Source: RGIG1934 sp045122895
Lineage (GTDB): Bacteria > Bacillota > Clostridia > Lachnospirales > Lachnospiraceae
NCBI GenBank assembly: GCA_045122895.1
Contig: JBGVIE010000049.1
Location: forward strand, 1-30,472
Direction: 5' to 3'
DNA: 30,472 nt
Shown: positions 17,192 through 25,469 of the stretch, one piece after another
How positions within the stretch are numbered: position 1 is the stretch's first letter
How the letters are laid out: each line of letters begins with the position of its first letter
Program-made: the position numbers and the translations under genes
Notes under the pieces: model-generated
Seen by the model: the letters and a program-made list of their open reading frames with translations, nothing else
Told to the model about the DNA's origin: nothing
Databases searched by the model: none

Positions 17192-18013
17192 GTGAGAAAG
17201 ACACTATTATGTTTTTTGGTTATATTAACAGCAGTGATAATGGCCAGTTGTGGTGAGAATGGCAAAATTACGGATAACGATGAGAGTGAAGTCGAATCTG
17301 AAACCCTGAATTTTAAGAAGTTAACACTATCGACTTTGAGTGGCACAGAAGAGAATAAAGAGAATGATTTTAAGTATCATGAAAATGAGAATGGCAATAT
17401 TGTAATCGATGAATATGTAGGTACATCAACGATAATGCATATACCTTGTACAATAGGTGGCAAGGAAGTTGAAGAGATTGGAAATCTTCCAGATAATAGT
17501 GATGTACAGGGAATCTATATTAATTCAAATGTGAAGAACATTCAGAATAATGCATTCGAGAATTGGACTGGTGTGCAGTATGTATATTATGACACTAACC
17601 AAGAAGAATTAGTTTCTATTGGAGACGAGGCATTTTTACATTGTACATCACTGGTGGCATTTAACCTACCTAATAATATTAAGGGTATCGGTAAAAAAGC
17701 ATTTGCATTATGTGTATCTCTTAAGAAGGTGTATGGAGTAAATCCAAGTGATGGAATTGTAACTGATTTATTTGAAGGTTGTACTGCTCTTGAGGAAGTG
17801 GGCTTTGGGAATAAAGTAAAAGAGATTTGTGGTAACTCGTTTGATAAATGTAAGAATCTGAAGGGTATACATATTCCTAATTCTGTCACATATATTGAGT
17901 CGATTCCAAAGGAAATATCGATATATGCACAAAAAGGGTCATATGCAGAAAAGTATGCTAAAGAGAATGGAAATAAATGTCTTGAAATACCAGGCGTTGA
18001 AGTTATCAATTAA
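17192..18013 (+). CDS. BspA-type leucine-rich-repeat lipoprotein
   Basis: The 273-residue product begins with a lipoprotein signal (MRKTLLCFLVILTAVIMASC; lipobox Cys20), so the mature protein should be anchored to the outer face of the membrane. A low-complexity acidic linker (about 25-75) leads to LRR_5-type repeats: IGDEAFLHCTSLVAFNLP, IGKKAFALCVSLKKV, LFEGCTALEEVGF and FDKCKNLKGIHIP. The tail GSYAEKYAKENGNKC is the usual cap of such repeat domains. BspA-like proteins bind host or bacterial surface ligands in some species; the ligand here is unknown. It starts with GTG, with GGAGG six bases upstream. It stands alone, between the glyA terminator and a convergent aspartate kinase gene. Confidence 0.85.
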   Translation: MRKTLLCFLVILTAVIMASCGENGKITDNDESEVESETLNFKKLTLSTLSGTEENKENDFKYHENENGNIVIDEYVGTSTIMHIPCTIGGKEVEEIGNLPDNSDVQGIYINSNVKNIQNNAFENWTGVQYVYYDTNQEELVSIGDEAFLHCTSLVAFNLPNNIKGIGKKAFALCVSLKKVYGVNPSDGIVTDLFEGCTALEEVGFGNKVKEICGNSFDKCKNLKGIHIPNSVTYIESIPKEISIYAQKGSYAEKYAKENGNKCLEIPGVEVIN

Positions 18014-18045
18014 TGCAATGACAATTTATTAACAAAATGAAAAAG

Positions 18046-18089
18046 GGGCTGTTGCTTTAAAGAATTTTCATTCGTTAAAGCGACAGCCC
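18046..18089. terminator. Bidirectional terminator between convergent genes
   Basis: Bases 18046-18060 pair with 18075-18089 (15 pairs, one G-U) around a 14-base loop. Read on the minus strand, the stem is followed by CTTTTTCATTTT, a good T tract for the aspartate kinase transcript. On the plus strand the following tract (ATTTGTATGTTTTAT) is weaker. Confidence 0.8.
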
Positions 18090-18101
18090 TATTTGTATGT
18101 T

Positions 18102-19421
18102 TTATAACTGTGTAGTTACAAAAATATCATATATAGCTCTTAAAGCTTTTTCGAAATCCTGGTCAGCAACACCTACGATGATGTTTAACTCACTTGAACC
18201 CTGATCAATCATCTTGACATTAACATGGGCATGAGCGAGTGCAGAGAAGATTCTGCCGGCTGTACCTCTCTGAGATTTCATACCTCTACCAACAATAGCG
18301 ATAAGGGCGATGTCTGAATCGATTTCAATTGAGTCAGGAGAAGTATTTCTGTGAATACCGGCAAGAATAGCCTGTTCTTTGTCACAGAACTCATCCTGAT
18401 TAACCATAACTGTCATTGTATCAATACCTGATGGCATATGCTCGAAAGAAACACCGTTTTTTTCGAACTGTTCAAGAACCTTTCTACCAAAACCAAGTTC
18501 TGAGTTCATCATATCTTTTTCAATACTTACAGCAGTAAAGCCTCTTTTACCCGCGATACCTGTAATAGTGTAATCCGGCTTCTTAGATGTGCTTTCCACA
18601 ATCATAGTACCTGAATCTTCCGGCTTGTTTGTATTCTTGATGTTGATTGGAATACCTTCCTTACGAACAGGGAAGATAGCATCTTCGTGAAGTACTGTAG
18701 CACCCATATATGAAAGCTCTCTAAGCTCCTTGTATGTAATTGTGTTAATTACCTTAGGATTGTCTATAACACGTGGATCAGCAACAAGGAATCCTGACAC
18801 GTCTGTCCAGTTTTCGTATAAATCAGCCTTTACAGCTTTAGCTACGATAGAACCTGTTACATCTGAACCACCACGTGAGAAAGTCTTAATTGTATCGTTA
18901 GGCATTGAACCATAGAAACCAGGGATAACTGCACGTTCAATGGTGCTTAATTTCTCTGATAAAATCTTGTCAGTAGTATCAGCATCGAAGTTACCATTGT
19001 CATCAAAGAAAATAACCTCAGCAGCATCAACGAATTCATATCCAAGGTAGTTTGCAAGAACAATACCATTTAAATATTCACCACGAGAGGCAGCATAGTC
19101 ACGACCGGCTTTACCTATGAAACAGGCTTCAATAACCTCGAATTCTTTTTCGAGAGATAAATCTAAACCTAATGTATTGATGATTTCATAATATCTATCT
19201 TTAATAGCCTGCAATTTAGACTTATATTCCTTGCCCTTTGCAGCTGCAGCGTAGCAGTCATATAACATATCTGTTACCTTTGTATCCGCTGAATCTCTTT
19301 TGCCTGGAGCAGAAGGTACAATATATCTTCTTGAATCCTCTGCATGAATAATATCAGCAACCTTTTTAAACTGAGCAGCACTAGCAAGAGAACTGCCACC
19401 AAACTTAACTACTTTAATCAT
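18102..19421 (-). CDS. lysC: Aspartate kinase
   Basis: The enzyme phosphorylates aspartate, the first step to lysine, threonine, methionine and diaminopimelate. The N-terminal kinase motif KFGGSS is at residues 6-11, with SRGEYLNG, FSRGGSDVTGS and the NWTDVSGFLVADPRVI segment. Two ACT domains (about 300-439) should bind an end-product effector, probably lysine or threonine. The length of 439 residues fits the single-function lysC type. The frame extends 22 codons upstream, but GGAGG at 19431-19435 lies nine bases before the ATG at 19421, so I use that. It is the only minus-strand gene in the window, with its own promoter and a short leader. Which amino acid controls it cannot be told from sequence. 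Confidence 0.95.
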   Translation of the reverse strand: MIKVVKFGGSSLASAAQFKKVADIIHAEDSRRYIVPSAPGKRDSADTKVTDMLYDCYAAAAKGKEYKSKLQAIKDRYYEIINTLGLDLSLEKEFEVIEACFIGKAGRDYAASRGEYLNGIVLANYLGYEFVDAAEVIFFDDNGNFDADTTDKILSEKLSTIERAVIPGFYGSMPNDTIKTFSRGGSDVTGSIVAKAVKADLYENWTDVSGFLVADPRVIDNPKVINTITYKELRELSYMGATVLHEDAIFPVRKEGIPINIKNTNKPEDSGTMIVESTSKKPDYTITGIAGKRGFTAVSIEKDMMNSELGFGRKVLEQFEKNGVSFEHMPSGIDTMTVMVNQDEFCDKEQAILAGIHRNTSPDSIEIDSDIALIAIVGRGMKSQRGTAGRIFSALAHAHVNVKMIDQGSSELNIIVGVADQDFEKALRAIYDIFVTTQL

Positions 19422-19430
19422 TAAAATCGT

Positions 19431-19435
19431 CCTCC
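19431..19435 (-). promoter_or_regulatory. Ribosome binding site deciding the aspartate kinase start
   Basis: GGAGG (minus strand) is nine bases before the ATG at 19421. The longer frame up to 19487 would run through it and nearly to the transcription start. Confidence 0.75.
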
Positions 19436-19496
19436 GTTTATTGTGATGTATTTTCTGCACCGACATTTGCCCATGTGCAAAAAACAACTAATAGCC

Positions 19497-19526
19497 ATTA
19501 TAATGACTAACCACCCCTTTTTTCAA
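19497..19526 (-). promoter_or_regulatory. Sigma-A-type promoter for aspartate kinase
   Basis: On the minus strand, TTGAAA (19521-19526) and TATAAT (19497-19502) are 18 bases apart. The start near 19490 gives a leader of about 69 bases, too short for a lysine riboswitch. Confidence 0.65.
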
Positions 19527-19566
19527 TAGTTTTTTGAAAAAAAACGAAGTTTTTGTAATTTTTTTA

Positions 19567-19575
19567 TGATATAAT
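19567..19575 (+). promoter_or_regulatory. Extended -10 promoter for the pot operon
   Basis: TGATATAAT (TGnTATAAT) lies 35 bases before potA. There is no good -35 at normal spacing (TTGTAA at 19553-19558 is only 11 bases away), so recognition would rest on the extended -10. The promoter is divergent from that of aspartate kinase. Confidence 0.55.
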
Positions 19576-19610
19576 CTGTAGGATAATGCTTTTTGAAAGG
19601 AAAATAGATT

Positions 19611-20687
19611 ATGAATAATGACAAATTAATAGATTTAGTAAATATTACTAAGTCATATGATAAACATGTAATACTGGATGACTTGAATCTGTATATAAGA
19701 GAAAATGAATTTCTGACCTTACTAGGTCCAAGTGGTTGTGGTAAGACTACCACACTAAGGCTTATAGGCGGTTTTGAGACACCGGATAGTGGAAAGATTA
19801 TTTTTGAAGGGGAAGACATCACTAACCTTGCACCAAACAAAAGACAATTAAATACGGTTTTCCAGAAATATGCGTTATTCACACATATGACTATTGCGGA
19901 AAATATTGCATTTGGATTAAAAATCAAGAAAAAGAGTAAGGCGTATATAGATGACAAAATCAAGTATGCATTAAAACTAGTTAATCTTGACGGTTATGAG
20001 AATAGAATGGCAGATTCACTAAGTGGGGGTCAGCAGCAACGAATAGCAATTGCAAGAGCAATTGTAAATGAGCCTAAAGTACTGCTTTTAGACGAGCCGT
20101 TAGGAGCACTTGATTTGAAACTCAGGCAGGATATGCAGTATGAGTTAATAAGACTTAAGAATGAGCTTGGAATTACATTCATATATGTAACCCATGACCA
20201 GGAAGAAGCACTTACTATGTCAGATACTATAGTTGTAATGAATCAGGGATACATTCAGCAGATAGGAACACCAGAAGATATATACAATGAGCCGGAGAAT
20301 GCTTTTGTGGCTGATTTTATTGGAGACAGCAATATTATTCCTGCAACTATGATAGAAGACAAAGTTGTTGAGATTCTCGGTGCAAAGTTTAGATGCGTAG
20401 ATACCGGGTTTGGAAACAACAAGCCCGTTGATGTTGTGATAAGACCGGAGGATGTCAACCTTGTAGAAACAGAAAAGGGAATAATATCAGGACAAGTGAC
20501 AAATCTTATATTTAAAGGTGTGCACTATGAGATGGAAGTGATGGCGAACGGATATGAATGGCTCGTTCAGAGCACAAAGCTTGTGCCGGTTGGAACAAAA
20601 GTCGGAATAGACGTAGACCCATTTAATATACAGATAATGCATAAGCCTGAGTCAGAAGATGAGGAGGCGATAGGAGTAGATGAGTAA
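19611..20687 (+). CDS. potA: Spermidine/putrescine ABC transporter, ATP-binding subunit
   Basis: This cytoplasmic ATPase powers polyamine uptake. It has Walker A GPSGCGKTT (39-47), the Q-loop FQKYALF, signature LSGGQQQR, Walker B LLLDEPLGALD and the switch histidine in YVTHDQEEA. The C-terminal third (about 240-350) holds a TOBE domain (DVVIRPEDVNL). The length of 358 residues is typical of PotA. GAAAGG is ten bases upstream. Its last bases overlap potB. The two permease genes and the binding-protein domain that follow support polyamine over sulfate or maltose as the substrate class. Whether spermidine or putrescine is preferred is not shown. Confidence 0.95.
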   Translation: MNNDKLIDLVNITKSYDKHVILDDLNLYIRENEFLTLLGPSGCGKTTTLRLIGGFETPDSGKIIFEGEDITNLAPNKRQLNTVFQKYALFTHMTIAENIAFGLKIKKKSKAYIDDKIKYALKLVNLDGYENRMADSLSGGQQQRIAIARAIVNEPKVLLLDEPLGALDLKLRQDMQYELIRLKNELGITFIYVTHDQEEALTMSDTIVVMNQGYIQQIGTPEDIYNEPENAFVADFIGDSNIIPATMIEDKVVEILGAKFRCVDTGFGNNKPVDVVIRPEDVNLVETEKGIISGQVTNLIFKGVHYEMEVMANGYEWLVQSTKLVPVGTKVGIDVDPFNIQIMHKPESEDEEAIGVDE

Positions 20688-21501
20688 GCGAATGAAAAAC
20701 ACATTTCTCTGTGGACCATACCTTGTGTGGATAGCAGCATTTATTATAATTCCACTTTTGTTTATCGGATACTATGGTTTTACAGATGGCAATGGTCACT
20801 TTACACTAGATAATGTAGCAGCTATTAAACAGGCAACCTATTACAAAGCACTGTGGATGTCAGTCTGGCTGGCGTTTGTAAGTACAGTCATATGTCTATT
20901 GATTGCGTATCCGCTTGCACTTATACTTCGTGGAATGAACGTAGGTAAGAAGGGATTTATGGTGTTTATTTTTATATTACCTATGTGGATGAATTTTTTA
21001 TTAAGAACATATGCATGGCAGGCTATATTAGACATAAACGGAGTGCTTGATAATCTTCTTAATAAGTTGCATTTGCCGGGATTTAACATAATCAACACAC
21101 CATATGCGATTGTGCTTGGTATGATATATGACTTTTTACCATTTATGGTATTACCGATTTATAACGTTCTTATAAAGATTGATGATAATACAATAAATGC
21201 GGCGAGAGACCTGGGTGCGAACTATTTTCAGACACTTAGAAAAATCATTATTCCTCTCAGCGTGCCGGGAATTGCAAGTGGTGTAATTATGGTGTTTGTA
21301 CCGGCACTAACAACCTTTGTAATCTCAGATATATTAGGTGGTGGCAAATTGTTACTAATCGGTAATCTGATAGAGAATAAGGTAAAAGCAGATAATCTTC
21401 ATTTAAGCGCCGGGTTATCGCTTATACTTATGATTTTTATTGTGGTAAATATGTTATTTACTGCCAAATACGATAAAGCAGAGGGAGGTAACATATTATA
21501 A
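20680..21501 (+). CDS. potB: Spermidine/putrescine ABC transporter permease PotB
   Basis: This 273-residue integral membrane protein has about six hydrophobic spans, the first in YLVWIAAFIIIPLLFIGYYG. The MetI-type permease loop (INAARDLGANYFQTLRKI, about 170-187) docks the ATPase. MWMNFLLRTYAWQAIL is a typical PotB motif. It overlaps potA by eight bases and potC by one, so subunit synthesis is probably coupled. It would form the channel with the permease half of the next gene product. Confidence 0.94.
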   Translation: MSKRMKNTFLCGPYLVWIAAFIIIPLLFIGYYGFTDGNGHFTLDNVAAIKQATYYKALWMSVWLAFVSTVICLLIAYPLALILRGMNVGKKGFMVFIFILPMWMNFLLRTYAWQAILDINGVLDNLLNKLHLPGFNIINTPYAIVLGMIYDFLPFMVLPIYNVLIKIDDNTINAARDLGANYFQTLRKIIIPLSVPGIASGVIMVFVPALTTFVISDILGGGKLLLIGNLIENKVKADNLHLSAGLSLILMIFIVVNMLFTAKYDKAEGGNIL

Positions 21502-23363
21502 TGAAAAACGCATTAAAGAGAATTTACTTAGGACTTATTGTATTGTTTTTATATCTTCCTATAGTAGTGCTTGTTGTATCATCATTTAATGATTCTAAGA
21601 TACTTGGAAAATGGAATGGCTTCACGCTCAAATGGTATAAACATCTATTTGAGAACGAGAGCATAATAAACGCACTTAGAACAACACTTTTTCTGGCACT
21701 TGTTGCATCGATAATAGCAACGATACTTGGAACAGTAGCATGCCTTACTGTCAACAGGATGAAGCGTGTGCCAAAGTCCATAATTACAAATATTACAAAC
21801 ATACCAATGCTTAATGCAGAAATTGTAACAGGCCTTGCGTTTATGCTGCTGTTCGTAGGTATGGGGATTTCACTTAATTTTTCAACAGTGTTAATAGCAC
21901 ATGTGACTTTTTGTATTCCATATGTTTTTTTGAGTGTAATGCCAAAGGTTCAGCAGATAGACAACAATATGTACGAAGCGGCACTTGACCTGGGTGCAAC
22001 ACCTGCATATGCATTTATGAAGGTTACACTGCCGGAGATAATGCCAGGGATAATGTCAGGTTTTTTACTTTCTTTTACAATGTCCCTTGATGATTTCATC
22101 ATCACACATTTTACAAGAGGTTCAGGGTTTGATACATTATCAACCAAGATTTATACAGAGGTAAGAAAAGGAATAAAGCCAGAGATGTATGCATTATCAA
22201 CACTTTTGTTTGTGACTGTGTTTGTGCTTTTGTTGCTCATTAACAGGGAGCCTTCAGAGAAAAAAGTGGTAAAAAGTGTACGCTTTGAAAAAGTAAAAAG
22301 AGTAGTGTCTGTTGCTATGTGCCTGTTGATTGTGGTAGGTGGAAGTGCATACTATATATATACAGGCAACATTAAGTACGATAACGAATTGTATGTATAT
22401 AACTGGGGTGAATATATTGACCCGGAAGTAATCAAAATGTTTGAAAAAGAAACAGGAATCAAGGTTCATTATGAGGAGTTTGAGACTAATGAAGAGATGT
22501 ACACCATTGTCGCCACAGGAGCAAGAGAGTATGACGTAATATGTCCTTCGGACTATATGGTACAGAAAATGATGCAAAACGATTTGCTTGCAGAACTTGA
22601 TTATGACAATATTCCAAACATTGACAATATCGGTAGTCAGTACCTAAAGAGCGCAGAGGGGTTTGACCCGGGTAACAGGTACTGCGTTCCGTATTGCTGG
22701 GGCACAGTTGGAATTATGTACAACAAAAAAATGGTAGATGAGCCGGTGACGAGCTGGTCCATACTGTTCGACGAAAAATATAAAGGACAGATTCTTATGC
22801 AGAATAGTGTAAGAGATGCATATTGCGTAGGACTTAAGTACTTATCATATTCTCTTAACAGCATGAATGAAGACGAGCTTAAAGAAGCTACTGATTTGTT
22901 GATTAAGCAAAAGCCATTAGTACAGGCATATGTTGTAGATCAGGTGCGAGACAAGATGATAAAGAACGCGGCGGCACTTGGTGTAATCTATTCAGGTGAA
23001 GCAATCTACATGCAAAGAGAGAATGAAAATCTTGAATATGTGGTACCGGATGAGGGCTCCAATGTGTGGATTGACGGATGGGTAATTACAAAGAACTCAA
23101 AGCATAAAGAAGCGGCAGAAGCGTTTATCAACTATATGTGTGATCCTGAAATTGCACTTATGAATTTCAATGAAATAACATACTCGACTCCTAATACGGC
23201 AGCAAGAGAGTTGATAGAAGATGAAGATATCAGAAACAGTGAAATTGCTTTCCCGGATGAAAGCATATTAGGAAGATGCGAAGTGTATAACTATCTTGGA
23301 ACTAAGGGTGATGAGTTATATGATTCATATTGGACCAGGGTAGGTGCATCAGGAAGTGAGTAA
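21501..23363 (+). CDS. potC: PotC-PotD fusion: polyamine permease joined to its substrate-binding domain
   Basis: Residues 1-250 are a PotC permease with about six membrane spans and the ATPase-docking loop YEAALDLGATPAYAFMKV (159-176). A charged linker (251-265) and an extra hydrophobic span (about 267-287) follow, then a complete PotD-like binding domain (about 293-620): LYVYNWGEYIDPEVIKMF at its start, YSGEAIYM (Glu500) and WIDGW (Trp523, Asp525). PotD is normally a separate lipoprotein; here there is no lipobox and no second start. The seventh span would place the binding domain outside the cell, as needed for capture of polyamine. The frame is continuous across 620 residues. Compared with E. 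coli PotD, Trp34-Thr-Glu-Tyr corresponds to Trp302-Gly-Glu-Tyr, while Asp168 seems replaced by Ser436, so selectivity may differ. Confidence 0.93.
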   Translation: MKNALKRIYLGLIVLFLYLPIVVLVVSSFNDSKILGKWNGFTLKWYKHLFENESIINALRTTLFLALVASIIATILGTVACLTVNRMKRVPKSIITNITNIPMLNAEIVTGLAFMLLFVGMGISLNFSTVLIAHVTFCIPYVFLSVMPKVQQIDNNMYEAALDLGATPAYAFMKVTLPEIMPGIMSGFLLSFTMSLDDFIITHFTRGSGFDTLSTKIYTEVRKGIKPEMYALSTLLFVTVFVLLLLINREPSEKKVVKSVRFEKVKRVVSVAMCLLIVVGGSAYYIYTGNIKYDNELYVYNWGEYIDPEVIKMFEKETGIKVHYEEFETNEEMYTIVATGAREYDVICPSDYMVQKMMQNDLLAELDYDNIPNIDNIGSQYLKSAEGFDPGNRYCVPYCWGTVGIMYNKKMVDEPVTSWSILFDEKYKGQILMQNSVRDAYCVGLKYLSYSLNSMNEDELKEATDLLIKQKPLVQAYVVDQVRDKMIKNAAALGVIYSGEAIYMQRENENLEYVVPDEGSNVWIDGWVITKNSKHKEAAEAFINYMCDPEIALMNFNEITYSTPNTAARELIEDEDIRNSEIAFPDESILGRCEVYNYLGTKGDELYDSYWTRVGASGSE

Positions 23364-23368
23364 AATAG

Positions 23369-24646
23369 ATGTTTAGTTATAATGAAGCAAGGAAATATAT
23401 AAAAGAAGCTATGAAAAAAGGAAGTGTGCTTGGACTTGATAATATGCATACACTTCTTGATAAAATGGATAATCCTCAGAACAAGATAAATATAATTCAC
23501 GTGGCTGGGACAAATGGTAAAGGTTCGACTATAGCGTATCTTGACTCAATACTTCAGAAAGCGTCATATAAGGTGGGAAAATATATCTCACCTTCTGTGT
23601 TTTCTTACAGGGAGATTATGCAGATAAACAGTGAAAATATTTCAAAAGATGAGTTTGCAGAGATTCTTTTTTATGTATCAGAGATTGTGAAAGATAATAA
23701 TATTGGAGCTACTGCGTTTGAAATAGAGACAGCAGCAGCGTTTGAATATTTTATGAGAAACAGTTGCGATGTGGCGATTATTGAGACAGGACTTGGCGGA
23801 AGATTAGATGCGACTAATGTAATAAAGAAGCCACTTATGTGTATGATAACCAGTATAAGTCTTGACCATACAGATGTGCTTGGCGAGACAATCCGTGAGA
23901 TTGCAGGTGAAAAGGCAGGGATTATCATGGAAGATACCTGTGTGGTTATGCATAATCAGTCAGAGGAAGTGATGAGTGTTGTAAGAGAAGCAGCCAGGGA
24001 AAAAAACAGTGAGTTATTTGTAACAGGAAAACCATATGATGTTGTATTCGGTAAAGAAATAACAAGTTTTTCGTATGATGATGAACGTTATGACACAGCT
24101 ATGAAAGGAGTATTTCAGATAGAAAATGCCATAGCTGCAATTGAAGCGGCGAGGATACTTAATGAGATAAGCCCCCTGAACATAACAGGAAGGCATATCT
24201 ATGAAGGAGTAAAGGCTTCTGTATGGAAAGGAAGATTTGAAAAAATAGCTGCAAATCCTGAGGTGTATATAGATGGAGCACACAATCCGGATGCAGTAGG
24301 TAAGATGCTTCGCACGATAGATGAGAACCTGAAAGGCGAAAAGATAATATTTATTATGGGGGTTTTTGCGGACAAGGATTACAGGCAGTCTGTTAAAATG
24401 TGTGCAAACTACGCAGATATGATATTTACAATTACGCCGGATAACAAAAGGGCACTTGATGGAAAAATATTAGCTGAAGAGATTTCAAAATACAATAAAA
24501 ATGTGGAATATGCAGATTCCATAGAACTGGCAGTAAAAAAGGCACATAAATTAGCCAGGGAGAAAGATGCGACAATTATCTGTTTTGGCTCATTGTCATA
24601 CCTTGGAAAGGTTAGAAAGGTAGTAAATGATGATAATAGGAAATAA
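23369..24646 (+). CDS. folC: Folylpolyglutamate synthase / dihydrofolate synthase
   Basis: This Mur-ligase-fold enzyme adds glutamate to dihydropteroate and to folates, using ATP. It has the P-loop HVAGTNGKGST (about 44-54), GLGGRLDATNVI, SLDHTDVLG, IENAIAA and the C-terminal IDGAHNPDA. The length of 425 residues is usual. The ribosome binding site is weak (AGGA 14 bases upstream), and the ATG is only five bases after the potCD stop, so translation may depend on coupling to the fusion gene. It overlaps folP by 20 bases. Its position behind a polyamine transporter is not explained by pathway. Confidence 0.94.
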   Translation: MFSYNEARKYIKEAMKKGSVLGLDNMHTLLDKMDNPQNKINIIHVAGTNGKGSTIAYLDSILQKASYKVGKYISPSVFSYREIMQINSENISKDEFAEILFYVSEIVKDNNIGATAFEIETAAAFEYFMRNSCDVAIIETGLGGRLDATNVIKKPLMCMITSISLDHTDVLGETIREIAGEKAGIIMEDTCVVMHNQSEEVMSVVREAAREKNSELFVTGKPYDVVFGKEITSFSYDDERYDTAMKGVFQIENAIAAIEAARILNEISPLNITGRHIYEGVKASVWKGRFEKIAANPEVYIDGAHNPDAVGKMLRTIDENLKGEKIIFIMGVFADKDYRQSVKMCANYADMIFTITPDNKRALDGKILAEEISKYNKNVEYADSIELAVKKAHKLAREKDATIICFGSLSYLGKVRKVVNDDNRK

Positions 24647-25445
24647 GAATTTTGACACAGAAAATAACACATATGTAATGGGAATACTTAACGTAACACC
24701 AGATTCGTTTTCAGATGGTGGTAATTATAATCAATTAGACAAAGCACTTTTTCATACAAAAGAGATGATAGAGGAAGGTGCAGATATAATCGATGTGGGA
24801 GGTGAATCAACAAGGCCGGGATATACACTTATATCTGATGATGAGGAGATAGAAAGAGTATGCCCTGTAATTGAGGCTATAAAAAAGGAATTTGACATAC
24901 CTGTATCGATTGACACATATAAGGGTGGCGTTGCAAAGGCAGCAGTCATCTCAGGTGCAGATTTAATCAATGATATATGGGGATTTAAGCATGATGATAT
25001 GATTGCAAAAGTGGCAGCGCAGTATAATGTGGCATGCTGTCTTATGCATAACAGAAATCTTGAAATTAATCCGTACACAGATTATATAGAAGATGTGCTT
25101 AATGATTTAAGGGAAAGCATTGATATAGCGATAAAAGCCGGTGTGGCAAAGGAAAAAATAATAACAGACCCGGGTGTTGGATTTGCAAAGGATTACACAC
25201 AGAATCTGCTTATCACAAAGCATGTTGGCAGACTTAGGGAGCTAGGATACCCTGTACTTCTTGGAACATCAAGAAAATCAATGATAGGGTTAACTCTTGA
25301 TCTTCCGGCAAGTGAAAGGGTGGAAGGAACTGTGGCAACTTCGGTTATCGGGGTTATGAATGGTTGCAGCTTTGTAAGAGTTCATGATGTAAAAGAGAAC
25401 AAGAGAGCAATATTAATGGCGAAAGCTATCATAGATGTAAAATAA
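24627..25445 (+). CDS. folP: Dihydropteroate synthase
   Basis: FolP joins p-aminobenzoate to dihydropterin pyrophosphate and is the target of sulfonamides. Motifs are GILNVTPDSFSDGG (19-32), IDVGGESTRPG, SIDTYKGG, LINDIWGF, DPGVGFAKD, LLGTSRKS and the terminal RVHDVKENKRA, so all pterin and pyrophosphate-binding loops are present. The length of 272 residues is usual. AAAGG is six bases before the ATG at 24627, with a second ATG immediately after. Other folate genes (folE, folB, folK) are absent from the window. Confidence 0.95.
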   Translation: MMIIGNKNFDTENNTYVMGILNVTPDSFSDGGNYNQLDKALFHTKEMIEEGADIIDVGGESTRPGYTLISDDEEIERVCPVIEAIKKEFDIPVSIDTYKGGVAKAAVISGADLINDIWGFKHDDMIAKVAAQYNVACCLMHNRNLEINPYTDYIEDVLNDLRESIDIAIKAGVAKEKIITDPGVGFAKDYTQNLLITKHVGRLRELGYPVLLGTSRKSMIGLTLDLPASERVEGTVATSVIGVMNGCSFVRVHDVKENKRAILMAKAIIDVK

Positions 25446-25469
25446 TATTGAAGGGAAAGGTAGAATTTT

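Noticed and set aside
19422..19496. Lysine riboswitch upstream of aspartate kinase
   Set aside because: The leader after the TATAAT is only about 69 bases and shows none of the five-helix lysine-riboswitch layout.
19518..19542. A/T-only-like palindrome (TTTTTTCAA with TTGAAAAAA) between the divergent promoters
   Set aside because: It has no G+C stem and overlaps the -35 of the aspartate kinase promoter; more likely an A/T tract effect than a terminator or operator.
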